NCBI GenBank assembly: GCA_030077755.1
Contig: JAQJZZ010000005.1
Coordinates: forward strand, 620,001 to 684,000
From: Filosporella fistucella
Lineage: Eukaryota; Ascomycota; Leotiomycetes; Helotiales
Length of the DNA: 64,000 nucleotides
Direction: 5' to 3'
Of this stretch, positions 47,887-60,421 are shown one piece after another. Below the pieces are notes generated by a model that worked only from the letters and a program-made list of their open reading frames with translations, did not search any database and was not told where the DNA came from. Position 1 is the first letter of the stretch; every line of letters begins with the position of its first letter. The position numbers and the translations under genes were made by a program.

Positions 47887-49225
47887 ATGCTTTCCAACGC
47901 TGCCATTGTTGCCTCCCTTCTCTCCGCCGTCTCAGCTCATCAAAACTTCCATCAATTCTGGGTCAATGATGTTTCTCCAGGTTACCAGGTCGCTATCCGT
48001 ATGCCTCCTTCCAACAGCCCTGTCACCGATGTGAAATCCGATGATATTGCTTGCAACGTCAATGGACAGAATGTTCCATCGGGTGTCAGCACAGCTGCTG
48101 CCAGTGAGGGGGACAAGATCAAAGTACAATGGGATAGTTCTTCGCATCCAGGACCAATTCAACACTACCTTTTTGGACCCGTCACCAATGCCTCGCTGGC
48201 TACAGGTGTAGGATCCTGGGTCAAGATTGATGACTTCAACTCTGAAAACGGGACTTGGGCCAATGCAATCATGCAAGCTCAAGACATGACTTATGAGTTC
48301 AACTTACCTACTGGACTTGCCAGTGGTGATTACCTCCTGCGATCTGAAATGCTCGCACTCCACGGCTCCCAGACACTCGGCGGCGCACAATTGTATGTTC
48401 TCTCTTCAAAGTTACAAACTCTGTCTAACAGTATATAGTTATATCGGCTGCGCTCAACTTACCATCACTGGAACCGGCTCAGGAACTGATGCCTGTGGCC
48501 CAGCTGTTCAACTCCCAGGCGCATATTCCGAGACCGACCCAGGCATCTATATCCCTAACGTATACAACGGCTTCGACATCTCAAACTACACCGCTCCAGG
48601 TGGCCCAGTCGCAACATGCGGTGCCGGTTCAGGAACACCAGCTACCACCGCTGCCTCTGTCCCAGCCAGCACATCCGCCGAAATCATCGCAACATCCTCA
48701 GCCCTCGGTGTCGCAACCTCAGTTGCAGAAACCCCATCTTCCTCCTCCCTCCTCGAAGCCGTAGCAACCACCCCCGAAGCCTCCCTCCCCATCTTCACCC
48801 CCGCCCCAACAACCCTCCAAACCCTCGTTTCCTCCAAGAAATCGGCCTGCAAAGCCAAAACCTCATCTATAAACCTCAGTTTCAACGCTACCTCAACGAG
48901 GAAATCAGCCTGTAAAGCCAAGACTACAGGCGCTGCCAGCGTAACATCCCTCGATCTCGGAGCAGTCACCACCCCCGTGTCTTCAAAGAAATCAGCTTGC
49001 AAAGCCAAGACCTCAGCTATTGTCACCAACACCGCTGGGTTGAACAACGCTGCTTTTGACCCATCTGCTACTTTCTCTGGAGCTGCTGCTGCAGCCACAT
49101 CTGGTAGTTCGGCTGTGACTGATGCGCCTGCTAGTGGGACGACGTTGGATAAGCTTTTGGGGTGGATATCTTCTTTCTATAGTAAGAATGCTGGGACGGA
49201 GTATACTGCTGATACTACTGTTTGA
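47887..49225 (+). CDS. AA9 lytic polysaccharide monooxygenase
   Basis: Exons 47887-48392 and 48439-49225 give 430 residues. The signal peptide MLSNAAIVASLLSAVSA ends just before HQNFHQFWVND, so the mature enzyme would begin with the His that forms the copper brace. The second His lies in LLRSEMLALHG, and TDPGIYIPNVYNGFD is the typical segment with the axial Tyr. Conserved WVKIDDF, FYIGCAQL and CGPAVQLPGAYS support AA9, which cuts cellulose or xyloglucan by oxidation using copper and H2O2 or O2. The intron falls within AQ-FYIGC. After about residue 245 a Ser/Thr/Ala linker holds three copies of KSACKAKT; there is no CBM1. The end (LDKLLGWISSFYSKNAG) may be a small helical module. Confidence 0.93.
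48830..49015 (+). repeat. Threefold KSACKAKT motif
   Basis: Three copies of a (K/R)KSACKAKT motif at about 48835-48861, 48898-48924 and 48985-49011 in the C-terminal linker of the LPMO. Each has one Cys among Lys residues; DNA copies differ at third positions (AAATCGGCC, AAATCAGCC, AAATCAGCT), so the peptide seems kept by selection. Confidence 0.8.
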
Positions 49226-51109
49226 GTTATTTGATGTTTTGAGGGAGAGGGGAGAAGTGTATGATTATGGCAAATGATTGGAGTATTCTTGTATATAGTT
49301 GAAGTTTTTGGCTCTGCTTAAGATGGCTAGAGTTGTGTATATGGATGAGATGTGCAATGTAAAGACTTGGTTGCACTTAAAGTTTCCAGAACTTGATTGA
49401 TGTGATTAATGTAGGGTATGCATTCTTGAGCTTCTAGACAGCCGTCGGAAAGACGTTGAGAATAATAATGAGAAAAAGATATAACTCATATGCTCTACCG
49501 TATGAGACAAGCAAACTCTTTGAACAGGAGTTTGGAGTACCCCATACCGGTAGGTTGTATTTTTGCGCACTTATATATATGCACTCTTTAAATTGTATTT
49601 GTACCTTTCATCGAAAGTCCATTTTAGAGACAAAGTTGAAGGATCGCATCCCGTGATTGTGCACTATTTCAATCTTCACCAAATGCCTTATAGCTTATTC
49701 TATAAAACATATTGTGAAACCTTTCCCGAAAGTCAAGATCACTTTCTTTGGGAAATATGACGAGACCGCAAGAAGTGCAAGACCTTTGTGAATCAAGAGA
49801 TATAGCCAAGTGTAGCCCGAAGCTTATTACAACGATAAGACGGGAAATAAAGATACTCCTAAATTTTGGAAGAATCTTTTACTAGAGCGCGTACTCGAAG
49901 CATTCGTATGAGAGTGTTTGAATGAGAAGAATATCTCGCAGCGAGACGCATAAGAAGAACAACGAGTCCTTTCAAAATGTTCGGGCTGTGCCACCGGAAT
50001 AGCCACCGAGATGAAGGACGGCTCCGATATGTGCACGTGACCGGGATCTGAAGCAAACTCTTCACCTCGGCATCCCCTTCATACCTCAAGCCATAATCTT
50101 GCCACAACTACAATTCTCGTAAATCATAGTCGTGGCAAACCTTCATATCGCTTTCCCACGGCACAATCCACCGACTCTATCCCCCTTAGGAAGCTCTCTA
50201 TCTTCGTTTGCCTTCCAAGAAGCCTCTTCTACGATCCCTGGCCGCTCCCAAGAAAAGGACAAGACACTCAAGTGAGCCCGTCTCGTATAAGCACAATGAA
50301 GCAAAGTCGAAGCTCCCCGCCTCGCTCTCCACAAGTCTTGAACAGTGTATGCAAGCAACCTCTAACGAGAACGCCTCTTATCGGGTGGTCGTTTTGGCCC
50401 CTCTTTGGTGCAGGAATTTTGCCCGTGCAATGTGCGCCTGCTTCATACAAGTACAAGCACATCCTAGAGACCAACAGTCACCCTTGATTAGGTGGTGCAT
50501 TTCATCCACTCAAGGACAGTCATCATGGTCTTGTATCGAGAAGTGCCGATCAGCACCGTGAGGTGCGCGCTTGGCGCTTGGCTCGGCTCTTGGCTCTGGC
50601 TGTACTCCAATCTCTTTGCTCCATTTCTTCCAGAACAATTCGACTTTTTCTTGGTAACATAGTAAATTGGTCGCACCAAAGTCTTGGAGTTGATAATGGT
50701 AATGATATTCCCTACTACTGTGCCCTCTTGGCCCAACGACCACCTTCTCCTTCTGTAGAAGATGGCTACCCCACACTTTTCTCTGGGCGTAGGAAGCACA
50801 GATAGCTTTCTTGGCTGTATGTCAAATTCCTGGTGTGATTTTTTCATTGGAACCCGAGAGGGCCTGTCAGAGTGGATGTCTACTCGCACTGGTAAACTGG
50901 AGATGGTTTGAGAGATATCAGTTAGAGGCTCGGCACTTGGCTTGCTTGTTTTGGTAGGTGATAAGAGGCGCCGGGAACAAGACTCTGGGCATGATAGACG
51001 ATTATCAGCCATGGTGCTTCAAGGAGGCCACTCTGCGAACATATATCTTGGATGATCCTCCCTCGTGGGTCTGGGAAGTAAGTTCGTCGTTCAGGATTCA
51101 ACCTTCAAC
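49226..51109. other. Gene-free region and peptide transporter promoter
   Basis: No supportable gene. Open frames on the minus strand at 50488-51012 change frame and match nothing I know. TGATAA or its complement occurs at 50691-50696, 50959-50964 and 51002-51007, the last two within 155 bases of the start at 51110; HGATAR sites are bound by nitrogen activators AreA/NIT2. Confidence 0.45.
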
Positions 51110-53231
51110 ATGAATGCAGCAAGCGATCTCGAGACCATGGAGGTGGCCAAGGCCCATGATACCAAGGTATCTGGGTTGGATCCAGTATCTGGGAGTATGG
51201 CTAGCACGTCTTCGCAAATCGACCAGGAAGGATGGGAATTCCCTACAGCGGAGGAGTTGCACACTCTCCGTCGTGTCTCTGGACAGATTCCATGGACTGC
51301 CTACACCATCGCCTTTGTCGAGTTGTGCGAAAGATTCTCTTATTATGGAACGACGGCAGTTTGTAGGTCCCCTATATCAGACTGGGATTCTTAGGCTAAT
51401 TATGCAGTCGTCAATTTCATCCAACAGCCACTTCCTCCGGGATCAAAGACTGGAGCTGGATTCGAGGGCCAATCTGGTGCTTTAGATATGGGACAACGTG
51501 CATCGACTGGTTTGACTACATTGTAAGTCCCATTATACCATTGTCTTCACAGTATCATGTGACTGACTTTCTATAGCAATCAATTCTGGGCTTATGTTAT
51601 GCCTTTGGCAGGTGCCTACATGGCTGATCAATACTGGGGTCGATTCAAAACCATTCAGATCTCATGTGCTGTCGCTCTTGTCGGTCACGTCATCCTTATT
51701 ATCTCTGCCATTCCCCAAGTGATCGTCCACCCAGAGCGTGCTATTGCCTGTTTTGCTGTTGGTATTGTTATCATGGGTATGGGAGTTGGAGGTTTCAAGT
51801 CCAACATTTCCCCGTTGATCGCGGAACAATGTAAGAACCCAGGATGGCTGAAAACAACAAAGCTGACACCTAGAAGGTACCGAAAATGTCATGAGAATCA
51901 AGACTACCGCCAAGGGCGAGCGTGTCATTATGGATCCAGCTGTTACCACTTCCAGAGTCTATCTATATTTCTATCTTATGATCAATATCGGATCTTTGAC
52001 TGGGTCTATTGGTATGGTCTACGCTGAGAAATACGTCGGTTTCTGGCTGTCTTTTCTCCTTCCAACTTTGATGTTGTGTAAGTTTAGTTTTATTCGATTC
52101 CAAAACCATACTAATAATAATTTCAGGTCTCTGCCCAATGGTCATCTTCCTTTGCAAGAAGCGCTACAAGTTGAACCCACCCACTGGCTCCGTTCTGTCC
52201 AAAGCTTTCAAACTATGGAAGCTCGCCATGAAGGGAAAGTGGTCTGCAAACCCAATCGCAATGTAAGCATCTGACGGATTGTGAAATTTCTTACCATTTG
52301 ACTGACATCCATAGGCGACGAAATATCAAAGCTCCTGGATTCTGGGACAATGCTACGCCTTCTAAACTCGGACCCAACAAGCCAGTTTGGATGACATTTG
52401 ACGATGCTTGGGTTGACGAAGTACGAAGGGGTCTCATCGCTTGCAAGGTTTTCCTTTGGTATCCTCTCTACTGTAAGTTGCTTTCCCCCTTCTTCACGAT
52501 CACAACTAACCTCAAATACAGGGCTCGCCTATGGCCAAATGACAAACAACTTGACTTCTCAAGCTGCAACCATGAAGTTGAATGGAGTTCCCAACGATAT
52601 CGTCTCCAATTTCAATCCTCTCTTCATCGTCCTCCTCATCCCAATTATGGACAAAGGAGTCTACCCCGCCATCCGAAAAATGGGCTGGAAATTCACCCCC
52701 ATCAAGCGCATCACATGTGGTTTCTTCCTCGCCAGCGCAGCCATGATCTCAGCAACCGTAACCCAAACATACATCTACCGCCAAAACCCATGCGGCAAAA
52801 ACGCCAACAGCTGTGACGAAACATCCAACATCTCAGTCTGGGTCCAACTTCTCCCATATGGTCTGATCGGATTCTCCGAAATCATGGCCTCAGTTACATC
52901 CCTCGAATACGCTTTCACCAAAGCGCCAGTCAACATGCGCTCCACCATCCAAGCCGTCTGTCTCTTCATGAACGCTCTTTCATCCGCTCTTGCACAAGCT
53001 CTGGTCGGTCTAGCCGAAGATCCACTCCTGGAATGGAATTATGGACTCGTGGCTGTGATCGCTGCTGCTGGAGGCGTAGCCTTCTACTTGACGAATAGAC
53101 AAGTTGATAAAGAGGAAGATAAGATGAATCTTTTGCCTAGTGCACATTTTGCGCCAAAGGGTGGTATGGATCCTGAGAGGGGCGTTTTGGATGGCCAGGT
53201 TCCGGGGACGAATGAGAAGACGGGGTTGTGA
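51110..53231 (+). CDS. PTR2: Proton-coupled di/tripeptide transporter (POT/PTR2 family)
   Basis: Seven exons (51110-51362, 51408-51522, 51577-51830, 51877-52077, 52127-52262, 52315-52472, 52522-53231) give 608 residues, the usual size. Typical POT segments are visible: FVELCERFSYYGTTAVF in helix 1, the ExxERF motif that couples protons; YLYFYLMINIGSLTG, the PTR2 signature; MVYAEKYVGFW; and GFSEIMASVTSLEYAFTKAP near helix 10. About 12 membrane helices are expected with cytoplasmic ends. It imports di- and tripeptides as nitrogen source across the plasma membrane. The HGATAR motifs just upstream fit nitrogen control, and the secreted-enzyme neighbours do not form an operon-like unit with it. 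Confidence 0.94.
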
Positions 53232-54305
53232 GTGTTGAGGGAAGTGAATTGGGGAAAGGGGGATGTATGGTGGGATATTATGATGAGATGAATTAGTCGA
53301 TTAATATACCTATTTCCTGTTCGCTCTATTTTTCTCACTTTATGCTGCTTTATTTTGCATTCTATATCGAGAATGGTCCATGAATACCACCATGTGGAAT
53401 ATAGACGTACCCGACTCCTATTCACCCACTTCATTTATCGCCCCCACCCCTTGTATCATGAAGTACAACCACTTTCCATCCTTACACATTAGTGTGACAC
53501 AAGAAGTACTTCAACTCTTATTTTATGGCCCTAATCCGTAAATACCTGGCATATTGACAACCAAAGACGAAATTTAAAGTCAGTCGATCGACATACCTGA
53601 CGCCTATCCAGCCGCTTATCTTACCTCGTCCCCTTCCTCTATCGTGAAATCCAATCGCTTTCAATAATAAATCAGAGCAAAACATGCCATACCTCATTCC
53701 CTTTCTCTCCCCTTAATCACTACTATTCATATTATCCATAACATCCTATCAATTTCACAAATCACCCAGACAGAACTCAGATCATTAACCCTGATATCAC
53801 GTGCAGACTACCCCCAGTCAAACATCAATCGTCAGCCAAGCCCCTCCCTCCTTCCCACCAACCGCGTCACCACGTCCCCTTTTGCCCCTCAATCATGGAG
53901 ACCAAGGCGAAAAAATATTTTCTACCTGCCGCTACATGTCCAAGTCACGAATGACTCAAGCGATCAACAGATTTTCTGAGAGGAGACACAAAAAAGCCTC
54001 TTTTAATCGCGACATACGTGCATGAGATGAGTCAGGCCGAGTCTCGGTCGGGAAATATGTTGATTGATCGGCTGGGAGTAACGTTTTCCCCTCTGTCGAT
54101 TTCTCAGGTTTGCAGGGGTACATAACATTGTATTTCTCTCGCTGGTGCACTTTGATTCTGAATTTGGAACTTTGAGGCGCATATTCTTTCTCTTCGGTTC
54201 TGTTAAAAGCTTTTTTTATTTCTCATTTTCAAGCAACGATTTTGAATTGAGGTATTAGGGTTGGGAAACACGACGGAAGATAAACGGATTATCAGGTGAT
54301 CGATT
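53232..54305. other. Gene-free intergenic region
   Basis: About 1.1 kb with the 3' end of the transporter gene and the promoter of the ABC-F gene. Nothing else seen. Confidence 0.5.
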
Positions 54306-56840
54306 ATGACGTCGCAAGTCGGAAGTGCGAGTACAGCTGGAGCTGGAGTTGGGAATCAGATGCCGGAATCTGCGAGTGTGATATTGGTATCGTGCAAACA
54401 GACGAGATTCCATATTGAGAATCCGGTTTATTCTGAGGTGAGTTTTCTTTCTCCTATCCGGCACTGTCCCAGAGGGAAGGAAGTAGACAATGGATTTAAC
54501 AATGGATTTAATGAGGAGTAGCTTGATATCGATGGTTTGAATATCACCGTGACTTCTGCTGCGAAAGGAGTGAAGGCGAAAGGGAAGAGTAAAGCGGAGG
54601 GATTGGAGATATTGAGTAATGCGAGTTTGAAGTTGAAGGCGGGAGTTTGTTATGCGTTGATTGGGAGGAATGGGACGGGGAAGAGTAGTGAGTTTTTTCT
54701 TTCGAATCCCCGTTCATAATCTTGCGGTTGAGTTCAAAGATGATGGGACGCGGATGGCTGATGAGTTTGCAGCTCTACTTAAAGCAATAGCCGAGAAACT
54801 CATCCCTGGAATTCCTATCCAGACAAGGATATCTCTCTTGCAGCAGACTTCCACGGATGGCTTGGAGGATACAGATGGGCTGTCTAAATCGACTCAGAAT
54901 CTGACAATTGGAAATCAACTTTCTGTATTAGAAGAAGTCATCGATCGTGCGACATCTAGAACTGATATCCAAAAGGAGATTGATAGTGAGTATCACATAC
55001 GTATATCCAGGAAGTGTAAATGACCATATCAGTCCTCTCGAAAGCTATCGATAATCATGATTCGGTTCTTGCTCCATTGCGTGCATTTAGATATGTGCAT
55101 CATGAGAGATTGAAGAAGGAATTGTTTGAGCTGGATAAAGATGCGAGACTGAGAAGTGGGACGAGGGGAATGGCTGCGAGGAAAGCATTGCTTGCTTTTG
55201 AAAAGAAGATTGCTGAGTCGGCGGAACGGTACGTCTTATTACTTTGTGGGACAAACATATGTTAATATCTCGAAAGTCTAGTTCAAGAGGACTCTGAGAT
55301 TGACGAGGAGACGATCAAGGAAGAAACACATGCTGCTAGTGATTTGTTGGCAGAACTTCAATCACAGCTCGAACCAGCTAGGCTTGCTTCCATTGAATCT
55401 CAAGCACGATCTATTCTCTCTGGTCTCGGATTTCCAAAACCTCATCTTGAGAAACCAGTCTCTACGTTGTCAGGTGGTTGGAAAATGCGCACTAATCTCG
55501 CATCTGCCCTTCTCCAAAGCACGGATATCCTGATACTCGATGAACCTACTAATTTCCTCGATTTACTCGGTATCATTTGGCTGCAGAAGTATATCCTACA
55601 ACTTCGCTCCCAGGATATACCACCTACGATTGTTCTCGTGTCCCACGATCGCGATTTCATCAACACGATATGTCAAGAACTTATCATTCTTCGAGATCAA
55701 ACCCTAACCTATTTCCGTGGTTCCCTGACCACGTATGAAGAAACAACACGAGAAAAGAAAATCTACCTCACCAAGATGAAAGATGCTCAAGAAAAACAGA
55801 AAGCACATATGCAACAAACCATCCAACAAAATATCAAACAGGGCAAAGCAGCAGGTGACGAGAATAAACTTCGACAGGCAAAAAGCAGACAAAAGAAGCT
55901 GGATAACAGAATGGGAATGGAGAAATCTGCAACAGGAGGGAAATTTAAGTTAAATAGAGATTTGGTTGGATTCCATCTCACAGCTCGAGCCGAAATCGAT
56001 ATCCCTGCCGATGAGAAAAACGTTTCCATCACCCTCCCACCAGCACCCGACCTCCGATTCCCAGGTCCCCTCCTCTCCCTCGAAAAAGTCTCATTCACCT
56101 ATCCACGAACCAAGAAATCAGCTCCCGCCAACCCCGTAATTCTGCAAGACATCGATCTCGTGATCCATACCGGCGATCGCATTGGAATCGTCGGTCTGAA
56201 CGGAAGTGGGAAATCAACACTCATAAAGCTGCTCACGGAAAGCGTTAAACCTACCAAGGGAACAGTGACAAAACATCCTAGATTGAGATTAGGATACTAC
56301 GGCCAACATTCCGTCGAAGATCTGCAAGCTCTAGGCCAAGCGGATCAAGAATTAACTGCGCTCTCCCTCCTCACAAAAGACATCTCCACCTCATCTGAAG
56401 AAACATCTCTCGATGAAGGCGAGATTCGCGGTCTGCTTGGCTCCTTAGGTCTTCCCGGTCGTACCGCATCATCAGTCCCTCTCTCCAAGCTCTCAGGTGG
56501 ACAACTCGTGCGTCTCGCTTTAGCACGTTTACTATGGTTACAGCCACAACTTCTAATCCTAGACGAAATCACCACACATCTAGACTTCTATACTGTGACA
56601 GCGCTGAAAGAGGCGTTGGGGGAATGGAATGGGGCTGTATTATTAGTGAGTCACGATCGATTTTTCGTTAGAGGAGTTGTGGAGGGGGAGATTGAGGGGG
56701 AGGATAGTGAGGAAGAAGAAGAAGAGAGGAGGAGAGTCGTGTTTTTGGTTAAGGGGGGTGGGATGAAAGTTTTGCAAGGGGGAGTAGGAGAGTTTGAGGG
56801 TAGTTTGGAGAGGAGGGTTGAGAAATTGTTGGCCGGGTAG
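54306..56840 (+). CDS. ABC-F family ATPase (ribosome-associated type)
   Basis: Exons 54306-54437, 54522-54687, 54773-54985, 55033-55228 and 55277-56840 give about 756 residues. Two ATP-binding cassettes without membrane helices: Walker A GRNGTGKST (split by intron 2), signature LSGGWKMR and Walker B LILDEPTNFLD in the first; GLNGSGKST, LSGGQLVR and LLILDEITTHLD in the second. A charged linker (REKKIYLTKMKDAQEKQKAH) joins them as in Gcn20, Arb1 and ABCF proteins, which act on ribosomes in translation, its control or ribosome assembly. The second Walker B reads DEITTHLD, not the usual DEPTNHLD. The C-terminus has an acidic E-rich insert after SHDRFF. Which ABC-F subgroup it belongs to is unclear. 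Confidence 0.88.
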
Positions 56841-57119
56841 GTGGGGTGAGGGGTAGGAAATGAATTTCTCAGTTGGATTTATCATGTTGGTGTTTGTGAA
56901 GTGAGATCATGAATAAACTAAATGTTTAAGAAACCGAGGTCGTCGCAGGAAGCAATTCAACCTGAGAAGAGTAACGCAAAAGGAAGCTTTTATTCAACTT
57001 TCGCTACTTTCAAGAGGAGGGTGTGAACCTTTTTCTTTTAAGCTTGAGGAAGCATTTTGGGATCCAAGATTCATACTTGGAGCTAGTAATCTATATAAGT
57101 CAGATGCAAGTAGACTTTC

Positions 57120-57385
57120 GATAATGCAATTACTAGCTTTTAATAATTTTCTTTCAGAAGATTTATTTGAACGTAATTAAATGCTTTGTAAGATTTAATT
57201 TAATTTATGTATTAAAAAATAATATAATTATATATATATTAAATAATTATTCTATAAATCCTTTAAATTATCTAGTCTAATTTCTTACTATATTAAACCA
57301 TATATATGCTTAACTCATATTTCAATATTTAAATTCAGAATTCTTTATATAAAGTAAGGCTATAGTGAAATATATTACTAAGTAA
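57120..57385. other. AT-rich island between convergent genes
   Basis: About 265 bases that are overwhelmingly A and T, with TATATA and TTTAAATT runs, sharply different from both flanks. It lies between the 3' ends of the ABC-F (+) and WD40 (-) genes. No open frame or terminal repeat. It may be a remnant mutated by RIP or a boundary element. Confidence 0.6.
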
Positions 57386-57488
57386 CCAGGAATCCAAATT
57401 TTGATAATACTGCAATAACTTAAGAGATTACGAGATATCCCCAAGAGTGAGCAGAAGCCTGCATAAAATCGGGTGCCCCATCAAGGAA

Positions 57489-59012
57489 TCAAACACTGCT
57501 TTCAGTCGTCATTGGAACATCCCAGATTCTCACTGCATCCCCATCCAAACTCGCATACCAAACCTTTCCTCTCTTATCATCCTCCCATACCGTCATCGAG
57601 TATCCCCCGTGCACAAGAGGATTCTCAAAATCAACATCCTCGGTCTCCTCGTTAACCTTGACATCTTGTCCCTCAACAATATCAACACCAGGTCTCACAA
57701 ATCTCCATTTGAGCCCCTTCTCCAAATCATAGGTCTCAATCCCTGCGTCACCAGACGTAAGAACAACTACTTTCTTGCCATGATCCACAAACTGAACAGC
57801 GACACATTCAAGATATGTTCCCATGAAACGTTTGTACTCATCAGTGACAGGACAATTCTCCGTACTTAGAATCCGCTCTTGAACGACTTCCTTCCTTTCC
57901 ACATCGTAAAGTAAAAACTTCCCCGTATCTGGCCCATGGCCTTCCCCAATAGCAACAGTTTTGCTATCTGGAGCCCAACTCAGTGCGCGCATCCAGCTAT
58001 TTCGCTCCCCTTTGGAATGAACCAAGGTCGTTCCATCAACTAGAGAATAGATATCAAATGATCCATCACCACACGTAGCAGCAAACTTTGTTGAATCAGG
58101 AGAAAATCCACCTGTCCAGTTCTGACCCGTGGTATTGAATCGTCCTTTTTGAAGACCAGTAGTTGAATTCCAGATTCGGATGCTTTTGTCCCAAGCCACA
58201 CTCCCAATCCATTTCTCATCCGGAGAATACCCAGTCCACATTATAGCATCGCGATGGCCAGTCAGAGTGAGTGTTTTTTCGTTCACCATGGAGTGGATTG
58301 CAATGTCCCATGTATCGCTACCGTTAGAACGAGGTGAACGGCCTGGCAGGTAAATCATGGCTGAGCCTGACGGACTGAAGACTTGGGACTGGAAGGAACT
58401 TTGAAGGCGACCGTCGAGAGACTTTTGTTTTGCGACCTTTTGCATCTTGATGATACGAGTGATGACTGGATCTATGGCCTCTGTAATCTTCTCTCGCTCT
58501 TCATTAGAGATCTCGAGATCAGATTGAGCCCGAAGAAGACCTTGCACAACCGTTTCAGTAGCTTGGCGTGCAATCTCAGTAACCACACTCTCGCCCATCA
58601 TAGGATTGTCTCTCTGCTCATCTAGATTCCAAAACAAAATCTGAGGCTCCGCAGGAGGCTTTTCATAGGCACCATGTCCATCTTGCCCAGAGACTAAAAC
58701 CTTTGGGTTCCCTGGTTGGAAAGCAAGAGCGTTGATTCTAGATACATGACCTTTGCAGACGACCATAAGAGAAAAGTCGATTGTGTCGTAGACATGAACA
58801 TCTTCTCCCATTGCGATTGCAAGCAAGCTTCCATCACTACTCACCGCCACAGATTGAGTTTCTTTCTTGCATTCGATTTTGTAATTCTCGCTACCCCAGG
58901 TACGAAAGCCGTCAGGGGCATATTTAACCGGTTCTCCAGAGGCATCAGTGAACTCCTTTTTGACGCCGTAGCGCCACTGGTTGTAGAACTCTGCACTGGA
59001 ATATGTAGGCAT
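57489..59012 (-). CDS. WD40-repeat protein
   Basis: A single exon of 507 residues starting MPTYSSAEFYNQWRYG. WD40 blades are seen as SVAVSSDGSLLAIAMGEDVHVYD, INALAFQPGNPKVLVSGQDG, IMWTGYSPDEKWIGSVAWDKSIRIWN, WTGGFSPDSTKFAATCGDGSFDIYS, MRALSWAPDSKTVAIGEG and a last KVWYASLDGDAVRIWD, enough for a seven-blade propeller. A helical insert of about 60 residues (ESVVTEIARQATETVVQGLL...) sits between the second and third blades. No signal peptide. Such fungal-specific propellers are scaffolds of unknown partners; I cannot name this one. Confidence 0.85.
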   Translation of the reverse strand: MPTYSSAEFYNQWRYGVKKEFTDASGEPVKYAPDGFRTWGSENYKIECKKETQSVAVSSDGSLLAIAMGEDVHVYDTIDFSLMVVCKGHVSRINALAFQPGNPKVLVSGQDGHGAYEKPPAEPQILFWNLDEQRDNPMMGESVVTEIARQATETVVQGLLRAQSDLEISNEEREKITEAIDPVITRIIKMQKVAKQKSLDGRLQSSFQSQVFSPSGSAMIYLPGRSPRSNGSDTWDIAIHSMVNEKTLTLTGHRDAIMWTGYSPDEKWIGSVAWDKSIRIWNSTTGLQKGRFNTTGQNWTGGFSPDSTKFAATCGDGSFDIYSLVDGTTLVHSKGERNSWMRALSWAPDSKTVAIGEGHGPDTGKFLLYDVERKEVVQERILSTENCPVTDEYKRFMGTYLECVAVQFVDHGKKVVVLTSGDAGIETYDLEKGLKWRFVRPGVDIVEGQDVKVNEETEDVDFENPLVHGGYSMTVWEDDKRGKVWYASLDGDAVRIWDVPMTTESSV

Positions 59013-60421
59013 TTTCAGTTATGAATTTAATGAAAGTTGTTGATGATGGAAAATATTGGAGTTTATATTTTGGAAACAGGCTGCTGATGCCTGAACTCTT
59101 GGGAGTCATCATGGTGGCGAGAGCTTCTGCCTTGCAACCCCAACCCCTTTACGTGAAGCGACTCCAGTAACAGAATTAAACTGAGAATTAGTGACGTCGC
59201 GACGATGTTTGACATTTGAAAAATAATTTGATCGTATTAGAGACGATGCCTGCCAAACGTGGTGTTAGTATCCATAAGGACCGAAACATTGGGACAGACT
59301 CAATCTCAATTTCAGCAAATGCTTCCTTCCTTTCAGCGGATGTTGATCTTATCAAAGCGTCGCATTAATAGGAATAATGTGCTATCCATAAACATATGTA
59401 AACGTCGGACACAACCTGTATCGAAATTGAAAATCCCTATCACTGATACAGTCACAACACAAAAAGAAGTTCGATTTCAATGCATTGAATGAGAAAGCCA
59501 AGAAAAGAGGACGATTCGATGACCAAATAAGACGGAACGTTTAGGGACCCTGCTTATTAAAGCAGCACTACTTCTAATCTTTTGATAGCCTATCGTTCCA
59601 TCTACTCCAATGCCCTTCAGGAATGCCAGATCACATATAAAAACCGTTGTTTCCACAGTCCTGACGTACTCGACCTGTGCCCTCACTGTTAGTACTCTGT
59701 GATTGAATGCAGCTTCAGGAATATCACGTACCTGGGAAATAGTGTGGGTGGACCGTGTTTGCATCACAGTCTCGAACGAGATGGGGTTTTCAGTGTTGGC
59801 AAGATTGGAGCGCATACCGCAATACACACCTCGTTGGGCATCTGTACTGCAGCGACATGTTTCAGAGATGGATTGATTGATGTCAACAGTAGAGGGTGAA
59901 ATCCTGGTGGATGATGCCGAAAAGACCTAGGAGAGGAGAACATTATGAGAGGAAGTGAGAAATAAAGTGCACATTCTCCTGGTTGTATGTGTTTTCGGGC
60001 AAATTTGGGGAGCAAACTGCTCGTAGAAAGTTTATTGGTATGGCGAAAGCGATCATGTTCGTGGAAAATTGGTGACGGGACTGAATGCTGAAAGTCGAAT
60101 GGTTCGATGAGAACGATCGAAAGCTGTGATATTCGAGAAAAGTTGGGAAAGAGACCGATCGATGAAATTCCGGTGGTTTGATGAGAAGGACTGAAGATTG
60201 AAATATTGTTTTCTTGGGTAGGACTTCGAAACTGTGTAAAATCCCCATTGCGCGCCAGGTGGGGGTATAAAGATCTTCAAAGCTGATCGAGCCAAGGAAT
60301 TTGATCACGGATTCCCTTGGCTAATGAACCATGGAACTTTTGATGGAACTGAAATGTTCCTTCATAGTACAGATCTGGAACCAATCCACCTGGCGCCACT
60401 CACACAGGAAGAATTCACCTC
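59013..60421. other. Gene-free stretch
   Basis: About 1.4 kb. Short frames on the minus strand (59477-60308) do not join into a recognisable product. Nothing else seen. Confidence 0.45.

Noticed and set aside
50488..51012. 174-codon minus-strand frame before the transporter
   Set aside because: Neither this frame nor the overlapping 50510-50776 frame resembles a known protein, and they cannot be joined convincingly.
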